Shown here: in pieces, positions 1-10,660 of the stretch | How the letters are laid out: the number at the start of each line of letters is the position of its first letter | Position numbering within the stretch: position 1 is the stretch's first letter | Assembly: GCA_025667525.1 (NCBI GenBank) | Contig: JANFOE010002255.1 | Span: 1 to 64,000 of the forward strand | Length of the DNA: 64,000 bases | DNA from: Glebionis coronaria | Taxonomy: Eukaryota > Streptophyta > Magnoliopsida > Asterales > Asteraceae | Direction: 5' to 3' | Made by a program: the position numbers and the translations under genes | Notes under the pieces: generated by a model | The model's input: only the letters and a program-made list of their open reading frames with translations | Databases searched by the model: none | What the model was told of the DNA's origin: nothing

Positions 1-529
1 TGACCAATGCTTGCCTGGATAAAAGTACTCCTTTTTTCAAGCATCCATTTTCTTAGTTGTGGTCATGAAACGGAGTCATGTATCACATGTTATGACCATT
101 TTATTGCAACCCACGTTTTCAGATAATTTCAATATAAATTTGTTTTTGTATGTTAGCGATTGTGTTTGGTAATCTATTTCTTGATAGCTCTCAATTTTAA
201 TAGAATAAAACATGGAATCAAATATTTCAGAGTCATATAATACATAAGCAAGTTGATCCTACATGAAATGTCAAAAAATACTTGTCCTTCTTTTGCATAT
301 TATTCACCTATGTAGGCTTCCCAAGGTTAAACAATATCATTTTTAGGTCAAATAACACGACGTTTTGTTAGAGCACACTCATGTCTTGACCTTTATACTA
401 CAAAAGTACTCCTTTTTATCAGTTTTTGATCGGGTTTTTTCTTAGGTTTGGATGATTTGAACCGGTTACGGCATTTTTAGCTGTTCTTGGTAGGTTTTTA
501 TCAGTTTTTGATCGGGTTTAGTCGCTTTT

Positions 530-1057
530 GACCAATGCTTGCCTGGATAAAAGTACTCCTTTTTTCAAGCGTCCATTTTCTTAGTTGTGGTCTTGAAACG
601 GAGTCATGTATCACATGTTATGACCATTTTATTGCAACCCACGTTTTCAGATAATTTCAATATAAATTTGTTTTTGTATGTTAGCGATTGTGTTTGGTAA
701 TCTATTTCTTGATAGCTCTCAATCTTAATAGAATAAAACATGGAATCAAATATTTCAGAGTCATATAATACATAAGCAAGTTGATCCTACATGAAATGTC
801 AAAAAATACTTGTTCTTCTTTTGCATATTATTCACCTATGTAGGCTTCCCAAGGTTAAACAATATCATTTTTAGGTCAAATAACACGACGTTTTGTTAGA
901 GCACACTCATGTCTTGACCTTTATACTATAAAAGTACTCCTTTTTATCAGTTTTTGATCAGGTTTTTTCTTAGGTTTGGATGATTTGAGCCGGTTACGGC
1001 ATTTTTGGCTGTTCTTGGTAGGTTTTTATTAGTTTTTGATCGGGTTTAGTCGCTTTT
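530..1057 (+). repeat. Representative short (S) monomer, 528 bp
   Basis: In order the unit holds the landmark GACCAATGCTTGCC, a copy of AAAAGTACTCCTTTTTT, an AT-rich middle with ATCAAATATTTCAGAG, then CCCAAGGTTAAAC and AACACGACG. After the S-specific 30-bp segment (931-960) come GGTTTTTTCTTAGGTTTGG, GCCGGTTACGG and AGTTTTTGATCGGG. S units usually carry AAGG and CACGACG at the two sites where L units carry AATG and CATGACG. The choice of first base is arbitrary. Confidence 0.95.
931..960 (+). repeat. S-specific 30-bp segment made of two internally duplicated pieces
   Basis: The S segment joins AAAGTACTCCTTTTT to ATCAGTTTTTGATCG. Both pieces occur again downstream: the first in GGATAAAAGTACTCC, 147 bp further on and at the start of the next unit, and the second in TATCAGTTTTTGATCGGG, 82 bp further on. 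The S segment therefore looks like a patch copied from adjacent sequence. The copy shown belongs to the unit at 530 and ends GATCA where most units have GATCG. Confidence 0.75.
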
Positions 1058-1986
1058 GACCAATGCTTGCCTGGATAAAAGTACTCCTTTTTTCAAGCAT
1101 CCATTTTCTTAGTTGTGGTCATGAAACGGAGTCATGTATCACATGTTATGACCATTTTATTGCAACCCACGTTTTCAGATAATTTCAATATAAATTTGTT
1201 TTTGTATGTTAGCGATTGTGTTTGGTAATCTATTTCTTGATAGCTCTCAATTTTAATAGAATAAAACATGGAATCAAATATTTCAGAGTCATATAATACA
1301 TAAGCAAGTTGATCCTACATGAAATGTCAAAAAATACTTGTCCTTCTTTTGCATATTATTCACCTATGTAGGCTTCCCAAGGTTAAACAATATCATTTTT
1401 AGGTCAAATAACACGACGTTTTGTTAGAGCACACTCATGTCTTGACCTTTATACTACAAAAGTACTCCTTTTTATCAGTTTTTGATCGGGTTTTTTCTTA
1501 GGTTTGGATGATTTGAACCGGTTACGGCATTTTTAGCTGTTCTTGGTAGGTTTTTATCAGTTTTTGATCGGGTTTAGTCGCTTTTGACCAATGCTTGCCT
1601 GGATAAAAGTACTCCTTTTTTCAAGCGTCCATTTTCTTAGTTGTGGTCTTGAAATGGAGTCATGTATCACATGTTATGACCATTTTATTGCAACCCACGT
1701 TTTCAGATAATTTCAATATAAATTTGTTTTTGTATGTTAGCGATTGTGTTTGGTAATCTATTTCTTGATAGCTCTCAATTTTAATAGAATAAAACATGGA
1801 ATCAAATATTTCAGAGTCATATAATACATAAGCAAGTTGATCCTACATGAAATTTCAAAAAATACTTGTCCTTTTTTTGCATATTATTCACCTACGTAGG
1901 CTTCCCAATGTTAAACAATATCATTTTTAGGTCAAATAACATGACGTTTTGTTAGAGCAGACTCATGTCTTGACCTTTATACTATA

Positions 1987-2181
1987 ATGTGCCGTCGAGA
2001 TGCTCTTTGTCTACTACATTCACAACTACCTCAAATACTAGCTGACCAACTTTTACACCAATAAAACACAACCAAAACTAAACAGAGCAAACATATAGAT
2101 GTGTTTTATCCATCAAGAATCCGGGCAAATACATTATGCCCGGATTCTATGTGGTCTATATGGACTGGAAATAGTTTTAGA
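1987..2181 (+). repeat. L-specific 195-bp segment
   Basis: The segment replaces the 30-bp S segment in every long unit, at offset +401 to +595 from the unit start. It begins TGTGCCGTCGAGATGC. It then contains a strand-asymmetric stretch at 2055-2093 in which 35 of 39 bases are A or C, followed by an 11-bp inverted repeat. It ends near TATGGACTGG. There are no terminal inverted repeats and no flanking target-site duplication that I can see, so it does not look like a simple transposon insertion. It appears in the window only within L units. Confidence 0.9.
2116..2148. repeat. Inverted repeat (11-bp stem, 11-nt loop) in the L segment
   Basis: The left arm AGAATCCGGGC (2116-2126) is perfectly complementary to GCCCGGATTCT (2138-2148), with an 11-nt AT-rich loop that can add one A-T pair. 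It recurs at the same offset in all 37 L units: 18 copies are perfect, 10 lose the innermost C-G pair (GGGA), 5 have a C-A mismatch plus a loop change (ATGCAT with CCCGAATTC), and 4 carry other changes. No T-run follows either arm closely, so it is not a standard intrinsic terminator. It could extrude as a cruciform or fold in a transcript. Confidence 0.85.
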
Positions 2182-2278
2182 GGTTTTTTCTTAGGTTTGG
2201 ATGATTTGAGCCGGTTACGGCATTTTTAGCTGTTCTTGGTAGGTTTTTATCAGTTTTTGATCGGGTTTAGTCGCTTTT

Positions 2279-4027
2279 GACCAATGCTTGCCTGGATAAA
2301 AGTACTCCTTTTTTCAAGCATCCATTTTCTTAGTTGTGGTCTTGAAACGAAGTCATGTATCACATGTTATGACCATTTTATTGCAACCCACGTTTTCAGA
2401 TAATTTCAATATAAATTTGTTTTTGTATGTTAGCGATTGTGTTTGGTAAACTATTTCTTGATAGCTCTCAATTTTAATAGAATAAAACATGGAATCAAAT
2501 ATTTCAGAGTCATATAATACATAAGCAAGTTGATCCTACATGAAATGTCAAAAAATACTTGTCCTTCTTTTGCATATTATTCACCTATGTAGGCTTCCCA
2601 ATGTTAAATAATATCATTTTTAGGTCAAATAACACGACGTTTTGTTAGAGCACACTCATGTCTTGACCTTTATACTACAAAAGTACTCCTTTTTATCAGT
2701 TTTTGATCGGGTTTTTTCTTAGGTTTGGATGATTTGAACCGGTTACGGCATTTTTAGCTGTTCTTGGTAGGTTTTTATCAGTTTTTAATCGGGTTTAGTC
2801 GCTTTTGACCAATGCTTGCCTGGATAAAAGTACTCCTTTTTTCAAGCATCCATTTTCTTAGTTGTGGTCTTGAAACGAAGTCATGTATCACATGTTATGA
2901 CCATTTTATTGCAACCCACGTTTTCAGATAATTTCAATATAAATTTGTTTTTGTATGTTAGCGATTGTGTTTGGTAATATATTTCTTGATAGCTCTCAAT
3001 TTTAATAGAATAAAACATGGAATCAAATATTTCAGAGTCATATAATACATAAGCAAGTTGATCCTACATGAAATGTCAAAAAATACTTGTCCTTCTTTTG
3101 CATATTATTCACCTATGTAGGCTTCCCAAGGTTAAACAATATCATTTTTAGGTCAAATAACACGACGTTTTGTTAGAGCACACTCATGTCTTGACGTTTA
3201 TACTATAAAAGTACTCCTTTTTATCAGTTTTTGATCGGGTTTTTTCTTAGGTTTGGATGATTTGAGCCGGTTACGACATTTTTAGCTGTTCTTGGTAGGT
3301 TTTTATCAGTTTTTGATCGGGTTTAGTCGCTTTTGACCAATGCTTGCCTGGATAAAAGTACTCCTTTTTTCAAGCATCCATTTTCTTAGTTGTGGTCTTG
3401 AAACGGAGTCATATATCACATGTTATGACCATTTTATTGCAACCCACGTTTTCAGATAATTTCAATATAAATTTGTTTTTGTATGTTAGCGATTGTGTTT
3501 GGTAATCTATTTCTTGATAGCTCTCAATTTTAATAGAATAAAACATGGAATCAAATATTTCAGAGTTATATAATACATAAGCAAGTTGATCCTACATGAA
3601 ATGTCAAAAAATACTTGTCCTTCTTTTGCCTATTATTCACCTATGTAGGCTTCCCAATGTTAAACAATATCATTTTTAGGTCAAATAACATGACGTTTTG
3701 TTAGAGCACACTCATGTCTTGACCTTTATACTATAATGTGCCGTCGAGATGCTCTTTGTCTACTACATTCACAACTACCTCAAATACTAGCTGACCAACT
3801 TTTACACCAATAAAACACAACCAAAACTAAACAGAGCAAACATATAGATGTGTTTTATCCATCAAGAATCCGGGAAAATACATTATGCCCGGATTCTATG
3901 TGGTTTATATGGACTGGAAATAATTTTAGAGGTTTTTTCTTAGGTTTGGATGATTTGAGCCGGTTACGGTATTTTTAGCTGTTCTTAGTAGGTTTTTATC
4001 AGTTTTTGATCGGGTTTAGTCGCTTTT
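2279..4027 (+). repeat. Block SS-L (units at 2279, 2807; L at 3335)
   Basis: Both S units carry GAAACGAAG instead of GAAACGGAG. The first S unit has GTAAACTATT and the hybrid marker AATGTTAAATAAT. The L unit has GAGTTATATAAT and GCCTATTATT, a pair of variants seen again in L units at 14518, 16267, 18013, 19233, 20979, 29726 and 31475. The hairpin (3865-3897) has the GGGA left arm. Confidence 0.9.
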
Positions 4028-5248
4028 GACCAATGCTTGCCTGGATAAAAGTACTCCTTTTTTCAAGCATCCATTTTCTTAGTTGTGGTCTTGAAACGGA
4101 GTCATGTATCACATGTTATGACCATTTTATTGCAACCCACGTTTTCAGATAATTTCAATATAAATTTGTTTTTGTATGTTAGCGATTCTGTTTGGTAATC
4201 TATTTCTTGATAGCTCTCAATTTTAATAGAATAAAACATGGAATCAAATATTTTAGAGTTATATAATACATAAGCAAGTTGATCCTACATGAAATGTCAA
4301 AAAATACTTGTCCTTCTTTTGCATATTATTCGCCTATGTAGGCTTCCCAAGGTTAAACAATATCATTTTTAGGTCAAATAACACGACGTTTTGTTAGAGC
4401 ACACTCATGTCTTGACCTTTATACTACAAAAGTACTCCTTTTTATCAGTTTTTGATCGGGTTTTTTCTAAGGTTTGGATGATTTGAGCCGGTTTCGGCAT
4501 TTTTAGCTGTTCTTGGTAGGTTTTTATCAGTTTTTGATCGGGTTTAGTCACTTTTGACCAATGCTTGCCTGGATAAAAGTACTCCTTTTTTCAAGCATCC
4601 ATTTTCTTAGTTGTGGTCTTGAAACGGAGTCATGTATCACATGTTATGACCATTTTATTGCAACCCACGTTTTCAGATAATTTCAATATAAATTTTTTTT
4701 TGTATGTTAGCGATTGTTTTTGGTAATCTATTTCTTGATAGCTCTCAGTTTTAATAGAATAAAACATGGAATCAAATATTTCAGAGTCATATAATACATA
4801 AGCAAGTTGATCCTACATGAAATGTCAAAAAATACTTTTCCTTCTTTTGCATATTATTCACCTATGTAGGCTTCCTAATGTTAAACAATATCATTTTTAG
4901 GTCAAATAACATGACGTTTTGTTAGAGCACACTCATGTCTTGACCTTTATACTATAATGTGCCGTCGAGATGCTCTTTGTCTACTACATTCACAACTACC
5001 TCAAATACTAGCTGACCAACTTTTACACCAATAAAACACAACCAAAACTAAACAGAGCAAACATATAGATGTGTTTTATCCATCAAGAATCTGGGCAAAT
5101 ACATTATGCCCGGATTCTATGTGGTCTATATGGACTGGAAATAATTTTTGAGGTTTTTTCTTAGGTTTGGATGATTTGAGCCGGTTACGGCATTTTTAGC
5201 TGTTCTTGGTAGGTTTTTATCAGTTTTTGATCGGGTTTAGTCGCTTTT
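4028..5248 (+). repeat. Block S-L (unit at 4028; L at 4556)
   Basis: This two-unit block is 1221 bp. The S unit has GCGATTCTGTTTGG, shared with S units at 12245, 16960, 19926, 21671, 23422, 30419 and 32168. The L unit has an expanded run of nine T in AATTTTTTTTTGTATG. Its hairpin (5086-5118) has a C-to-T change in the left arm (AATCTGGGC), the only copy with that change alone. Confidence 0.9.
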
Positions 5249-6469
5249 GACCAATGCTTGCCAGGATAAAAGTACTCCTTTTTTCAAGCATCCATTTTCT
5301 TAGTTGTGGTCTTGAAACGGAGTCATGTATCACATGTTATGACCATTTTATTGCAACCCACGTTTTTAGATAATTTCAATATAAATTTGTTTTTGTATGT
5401 TAGCGATTGTGTTTGGTAATCTATTTCTTGATAGCTCTCAATTTTAATAGAATAAAACATGGAATCAAATATTTCAGAGTCATATAATACATAAGCAAGT
5501 TGATCCTACATGAAATGTCAAAAAATACTTGTCCTTCTTTTGCATATTATTCACCTATGTAGGCTTACCAAGGTTAAACAATATCATTTTTAGGTCAAAT
5601 AACACGACGTTTTGTTAGAGCACACTCATGTCTTCACCTTTATACTACAAAAGTACTCCTTTTTATCAGTTTTTGATCGGGTTTTTTCTAAGGTTTGGAT
5701 GATTTGAGCCGGTTACGGCATTTTTAGCTGTTCTTGGTAGGTTTTTATCAGTTTTTGATCGGGTTTAGTTGCTTTTGACCAATGCTTGCCTGGATAAAAG
5801 TACTCCTTTTTTCAAGCATCCATTTTCTTAGTTGTGGTCTTGAAACGGAGTCATGTATCACATGTTATGACCATTTTATTGCAACCCACGTTTTCAGATA
5901 ATTTCAATATAAATTTGTTTTTGTATGTTAGTGATTGTGTTTGGTAATCTATTTCTTGATAGCTCTCAATTTTAATAGAATAAAACATGGAATCAAATAT
6001 TTCAGAGTCATATAATACATAAGCAAGTTGATCCTACATGAAATGTCAAAAAATACTTGTCCTTCTTTTGCATATTATTCACCTATGTAGGCTTCCCAAT
6101 GTTAAACAATATCATTTTTAGGTCAAATAACATGACGTTTTGTTAGAGCACACTCATGTCTTGACCTTTATACTATAATGTGCCGTCGAGATGCTCTTTG
6201 TCTACTACATTCACAACTACCTCAAATACTAGCTGACCAACTTTTACACCAATAAAACACAACCAAAACTAAACAGAGCAAACATATAGATGTGTTTTAT
6301 CCATCAAGAATCCGGGCAAATACATTATGCCCGGATTCTATGTGGTCTATATGGACTGGAAATAATTTTAGAGGTTTTTTCTTAGGTTTGGATGATTTGA
6401 GCCGGTTACGGCATTTTTAGCTGTTCTTGGTAGGTTTTTATCAGTTTTTGATCGGGTTTAGTCGCTTTT
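5249..6469 (+). repeat. Block S-L (unit at 5249; L at 5777)
   Basis: The S unit has private CCAGGATAAAAG, GGCTTACCAAGG and GTCTTCACC, plus CGTTTTTAGAT. The L unit has private GTTAGTGATTG and a perfect hairpin at 6307-6339. The block starts a run of three consecutive S-L pairs that alternate with 1221-bp spacing. Confidence 0.9.
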
Positions 6470-7690
6470 AACCAATGCTTGCCTGGATAAAAGTACTCCT
6501 TTTTTCAAGCATCCATTTTCTTAGTTGTGGTCTTGAAACGGAGTCATGTATCACATGTTATGACCATTTTATTGCAACCCACGTTTTTAGATAATTTCAA
6601 GATAAATTTGTTTTTGTATGTTAGCGATTGTGTTTGGTAATCTATTTCTTGATAGCTCTCAATTTTAATAGAATAAAACATGGAATCAAATATTTCAGAG
6701 TCATATAATACATAAGCAAGTTGATCCTACATGAAATGTCAAAAAATACTTGTCCTTCTTTTGCATATTATTCACCTATGTAGGCTTCCCAAGGTTAAAC
6801 AATATCATTTTTAGGTCAAATAACACGACGTTTTGTTAGAGCACACTCATGTCTTGACCTTTATACTACAAAAGTACTCCTTTTTATCAGTTTTTGATCG
6901 GGTTTTTTCTAAGGTTTGGATGATTTGAGCTGGTTACGACATTTTTAGCTGTTCTTGGTAGGTTTTTATCAGTTTTTGATCGGGTTTAGTCGCTTTTGAC
7001 CAATGCTTGCCTGGATAAAAGTACTCCTTTTTTCAAGCATCCATTTTCTTAGTTGTGGTCTTGAAACGGAGTCATGTATCACATGTTATGACCATTTTAT
7101 TGCAACCCACGTTTTCAGATAATTTCAATATAAATTTGTTTTTGTATGTTAGCGATTGTGTTTGGTAATCTATTTCTTGATAGCTCTCAATTTTAATAGA
7201 ATAAAACATGGAATCAAATATTTCAGAGTCATATAATACATAAGCAAGTTGATCCTACATGAAATGTCAAAAAATACTTGTCCTTCTTTTGCATATTATT
7301 CACCTATGTAGGCTTCCCAATGTTAAACAATATCATTTTTAGGTCAAATAACATGACGTTTTGTTAGAGCACACTCATGTCTTGACCTTTATACTATAAT
7401 GTGCCGTCGAGATGCTCTTTGTCTACTACATTCACAACTACCTCAAATACTAGCTGACCAACTTTTACACCAATAAAACACAACCAAAACTAAACAGAGC
7501 AAACATATAGATGTGTTTTATCCATCAAGAATCCGGGCAAATACATTATGCCCGGATTCTATGTGGTCTATATGGACTGGAAATAATTTTAGAGGTTTTT
7601 TCTTAGGTTTGGATGATTTGAGCCGGTTACGGCATTTTTAGCTGTTCTTGGTAGGTTTTTATTAGTTTTTGATCGGGTTTAGTCGCTTTT
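6470..7690 (+). repeat. Block S-L (unit at 6470; L at 6998)
   Basis: The S unit carries TTCAAGATAAATTTG and GAGCTGGTTACGAC, two variants found together elsewhere only in the unit at 8219. The two units are exactly 1749 bp apart, which identifies this block as the left copy of a tandem duplication. The L hairpin (7528-7560) is perfect. Confidence 0.9.
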
Positions 7691-9439
7691 GACCAATGCT
7701 TGCCTGGATAAAAGTACTCCTTTTTTCAAGCATCCATTTTCTTAGTTGTGGTCTTGAAACGGAGTCATGTATCACATGTTATGACCATTTTATTGCAACC
7801 CACGTTTTTAGATAATTTCAATATAAATTTGTTTTTGTATGTTAGCGATTGTGTTTGGTAATCTATTTCTTGATAGCTCTCAATGTTAATAGAATAAAAC
7901 ATGGAATCAAATATTTCAGAGTCGTATAATACATAAGCAAGTTGATCCTACATGAAATGTCAAAAAATACTTGTCCTTCTTTTGCATATTATTCACCTAT
8001 GTAGGCTTCCCAAGGTTAAACAATATCATTTTTAGGTCAAATAACAGGACGTTTTGTTAGAGCACAGTCATGTCTTGACCTTTATACTACAAAAGTACTC
8101 CTTTTTATCAGTTTTTGATCGGGTTTTTTCTAAGGTTTGGATGATTTGAGCCGGTTACGGCATTTTTAGCTGTTCTTGGTAGGTTTTTATCAGTTTTTGA
8201 TCGGGTTTAGTCGCTTTTGACCAATGCTTGCCTGGATAAAATTACTCCTTTTTTCAAGCATCCATTTTCTTAGTTGTGGTCTTGAAACGGAGTCATGTAT
8301 CACATGTTATGACCATTTTATTGCAACCCACGTTTTTAGATAATTTCAAGATAAATTTGTTTTTGTATGTTAGCGATTGTGTTTGGTAATCTATTTCTTG
8401 ATAGCTCTCAATTTTAATAGAATAAAACATGGAATCAAATATTTCAGAGTCATATAATACATAAGCAAGTTGATCCTACATGAAATGTCAAAAAATACTT
8501 GTCCTTCTTTTGCATATTATTCACCTATGTAGGCTTCCCAAGGTTAAACAATATCATTTTTAGGTCAAATAACACGACGTTTTGTTAGAGCACACTCATG
8601 TCTTGACCTTTATGCTACAAAAGTACTCCTTTTTATCAGTTTTTGATCGGGTTTTTTCTAAGGTTTGGATGATTTGAGCTGGTTACGACATTTTTAGCTG
8701 TTCTTGGTAGGTTTTTATCAGTTTTTGATCGGGTTTAGTCGCTTTTGACCAATGCTTGCCTGGATAAAAGTACTCCTTTTTTCAAGCATCCATTTTCTTA
8801 GTTGTGGTCTTGAAACGGAGTCATGTATCACATGTTATGACCATTTTATTGCAACCCACGTTTTCAGATAATTTCAATATAAATTTGTTTTTGTATGTTA
8901 GAGATTGTGTTTGGTAATCTATTTCTTGATAGCTCTCAATTTTAATAGAATAAAACATGGAATCAAATATTTCAGAGTCATATAATACATAAGCAAGTTG
9001 ATCCTACATGAAATGTCAAAAAATACTTGTCCTTCTTTTGCATATTATTCACCTATGTAGGCTTCCCAATGTTAAACAATATCATTTTTAGGTCAAATAA
9101 CATGACGTTTTGTTAGAGCACACTCATGTCTTGACCTTTATACTATAATGTGCCGTCGAGATGCTCTTTGTCTACTACATTCACAACTACCTCAAATACT
9201 AGCTGACCAACTTTTACACCAATAAAACACAACCAAAACTAAACAGAGCAAACATATAGATGTGTTTTATCCATCAAGAATCCGGGCAAATACATTATGC
9301 CCGGATTCTATGTGGTCTATATGGACTGGAAATAATTTTAGAGGTTTTTTCTTAGGTTTTGATGATTTGAGCCGGTTACGGCATTTTTAGCTGTTCTTGG
9401 TAGGTTTTTATCAGTTTTTGATCGGGTTTAGTCGCTTTT
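7691..9439 (+). repeat. Block SS-L (units at 7691, 8219; L at 8747)
   Basis: The unit at 7691 shares CAATGTTAATAG, GAGTCGTATAAT and GCACAGTCATG with the unit at 9440. The unit at 8219 is a recombinant: its first bases (ATTACTCC) match the unit at 9968, and the rest matches the unit at 6470. The L unit has private TTAGAGATTG and a perfect hairpin at 9277-9309. Confidence 0.9.
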
Positions 9440-10660
9440 GACCAATGCTTGCCTGGATAAAAGTACTCCTTTTTTCAAGCATCCATTTTCTTAGTTGTGG
9501 TCTTGAAACGGAGTCATGTATCACATGTTATGACCATTTTATTGCAACCCACGTTTTTAGATAATTTCAATATAAATTTGTTTTTGTATGTTAGCGATTG
9601 TGTTTGGTAATCTATTTCTTGATAGCTCTCAATGTTAATAGAATAAAACATGGAATCAAATATTTCAGAGTCGTATAATACATAAGCAAGTTGATCCTAC
9701 ATGAAATGTCAAAAAATACTTGTCCTTCTTTTGCATATTATTCACCTATGTAGGCTTCCCAAGGTTAAACAATATCATTTTTAGGTCAAATAACACGACG
9801 TTTTGTTAGAGCACAGTCATGTCTTGACCTTTATACTACAAAAGTACTCCTTTTTATCAGTTTTTGATCGGGTTTTTTCTAAGGTTTGGATGATTTGAGC
9901 CGGTTACGGCATTTTTAGCTGTTCTTGGTAGGTTTTTATCAGTTTTTGATCGGGTTTAGTCGCTTTTGACCAATGCTTGCCTGGATAAAATTACTCCTTT
10001 TTTCAAGCATCCATTTTCTTAGTTGTGGTCTTGAAACGGAGTCATGTATCACATGTTATGACCATTTTATTGCAACCCACGTTTTCAGATAATTTCAATA
10101 TAAATTTGTTTTTGTATGTTAGCGATTGTGTTTGGTAATCTATTTCTTGATAGCTCTCAATTTTAATAGAATAAAACATGGAATCAAATATTTCAGAGTC
10201 ATATAATACATAAGCAAGTTGATCCTACATGAAATGTCAAAAAATACTTGTCCTTCTTTTGCATATTATTCACCTATGTAGGCTTCCCAATGTTAAACAA
10301 TATCATTTTTAGGTCAAATAACATGACGTTTTGTTAGAGCACACTCATGTCTTGACCTTTATACTATAATGTGCCGTCGAGATGCTCTTTGTCTACTACA
10401 TTCACAACTACCTCAAATACTAGCTGACCAACTTTTACACCAATAAAACACAACCAAAACTAAACAGAGCAAACATATAGATGTGTTTTATCCATCAAGA
10501 ATCCGGGCAAATACATTATGCCCGGATTCTATGTGGTCTATATGAACTGGAAATAATTTTAGAGGTTTTTTCTTAGGTTTGGATGATTTGAGCCGGTTAC
10601 GGTATTTTTAGCTGTTCTTGGTAGGTTTTTATCAGTTTTTGATCGGGTTTAGTCGCTTTT
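9440..10660 (+). repeat. Block S-L (unit at 9440; L at 9968)
   Basis: The S unit is the right copy of the unit at 7691, 1749 bp away, and is preceded by private TAGGTTTTGATG. The L unit begins with ATTACTCC, the other partner of the recombinant unit at 8219. Its hairpin (10498-10530) is perfect. Confidence 0.9.

Larger units (their letters stand above)
2..2278 (+). repeat. Block SSS-L (units at 2, 530, 1058; L at 1586)
   Basis: Units at 2 and 1058 share GGTCATGAAAC, while units at 530 and 1586 share CAAGCGTCC. This gives a two-unit period of 1056 bp, so a pair of units was duplicated here. The L unit also has private GAAATGGAG and GAGCAGACTC. Its hairpin (2116-2148) is perfect. Confidence 0.9.
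1586..2278 (+). repeat. Representative long (L) monomer, 693 bp
   Basis: This is the first of 37 long units. It matches the S unit up to ACTATA at about 1986 and again from GGTTTTTTCTTAGG at 2182. Between these lies the 195-bp L segment, so the length difference from S is 165 bp. Upstream of the fork it has the L-linked variants CCCAATGTTAAAC and AACATGACG. This copy alone has a perfect 10-bp palindrome CCTACGTAGG at 1891-1900; most units have CCTATGTAGG there. Confidence 0.95.

Noticed and set aside
1891..1900. CCTACGTAGG palindrome as a binding site
   Set aside because: It is perfect in a single unit only; the rest have CCTATGTAGG or CCTAAGTAGG.
1970..1995. TTGACC followed by TATAAT in L units, resembling a bacterial promoter
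   Set aside because: The two hexamers are only 7 bp apart instead of about 17, and no gene follows.
2116..2148. The GC-rich hairpin as a transcription terminator
   Set aside because: No T-run follows the stem on either strand, there is no upstream gene, and the stem decays without compensation.
1987..2181. L segment as a small transposon inserted into S
   Set aside because: No terminal inverted repeats or target-site duplication are visible, and S has a 30-bp segment of its own at the site, so S is not a simple empty site.
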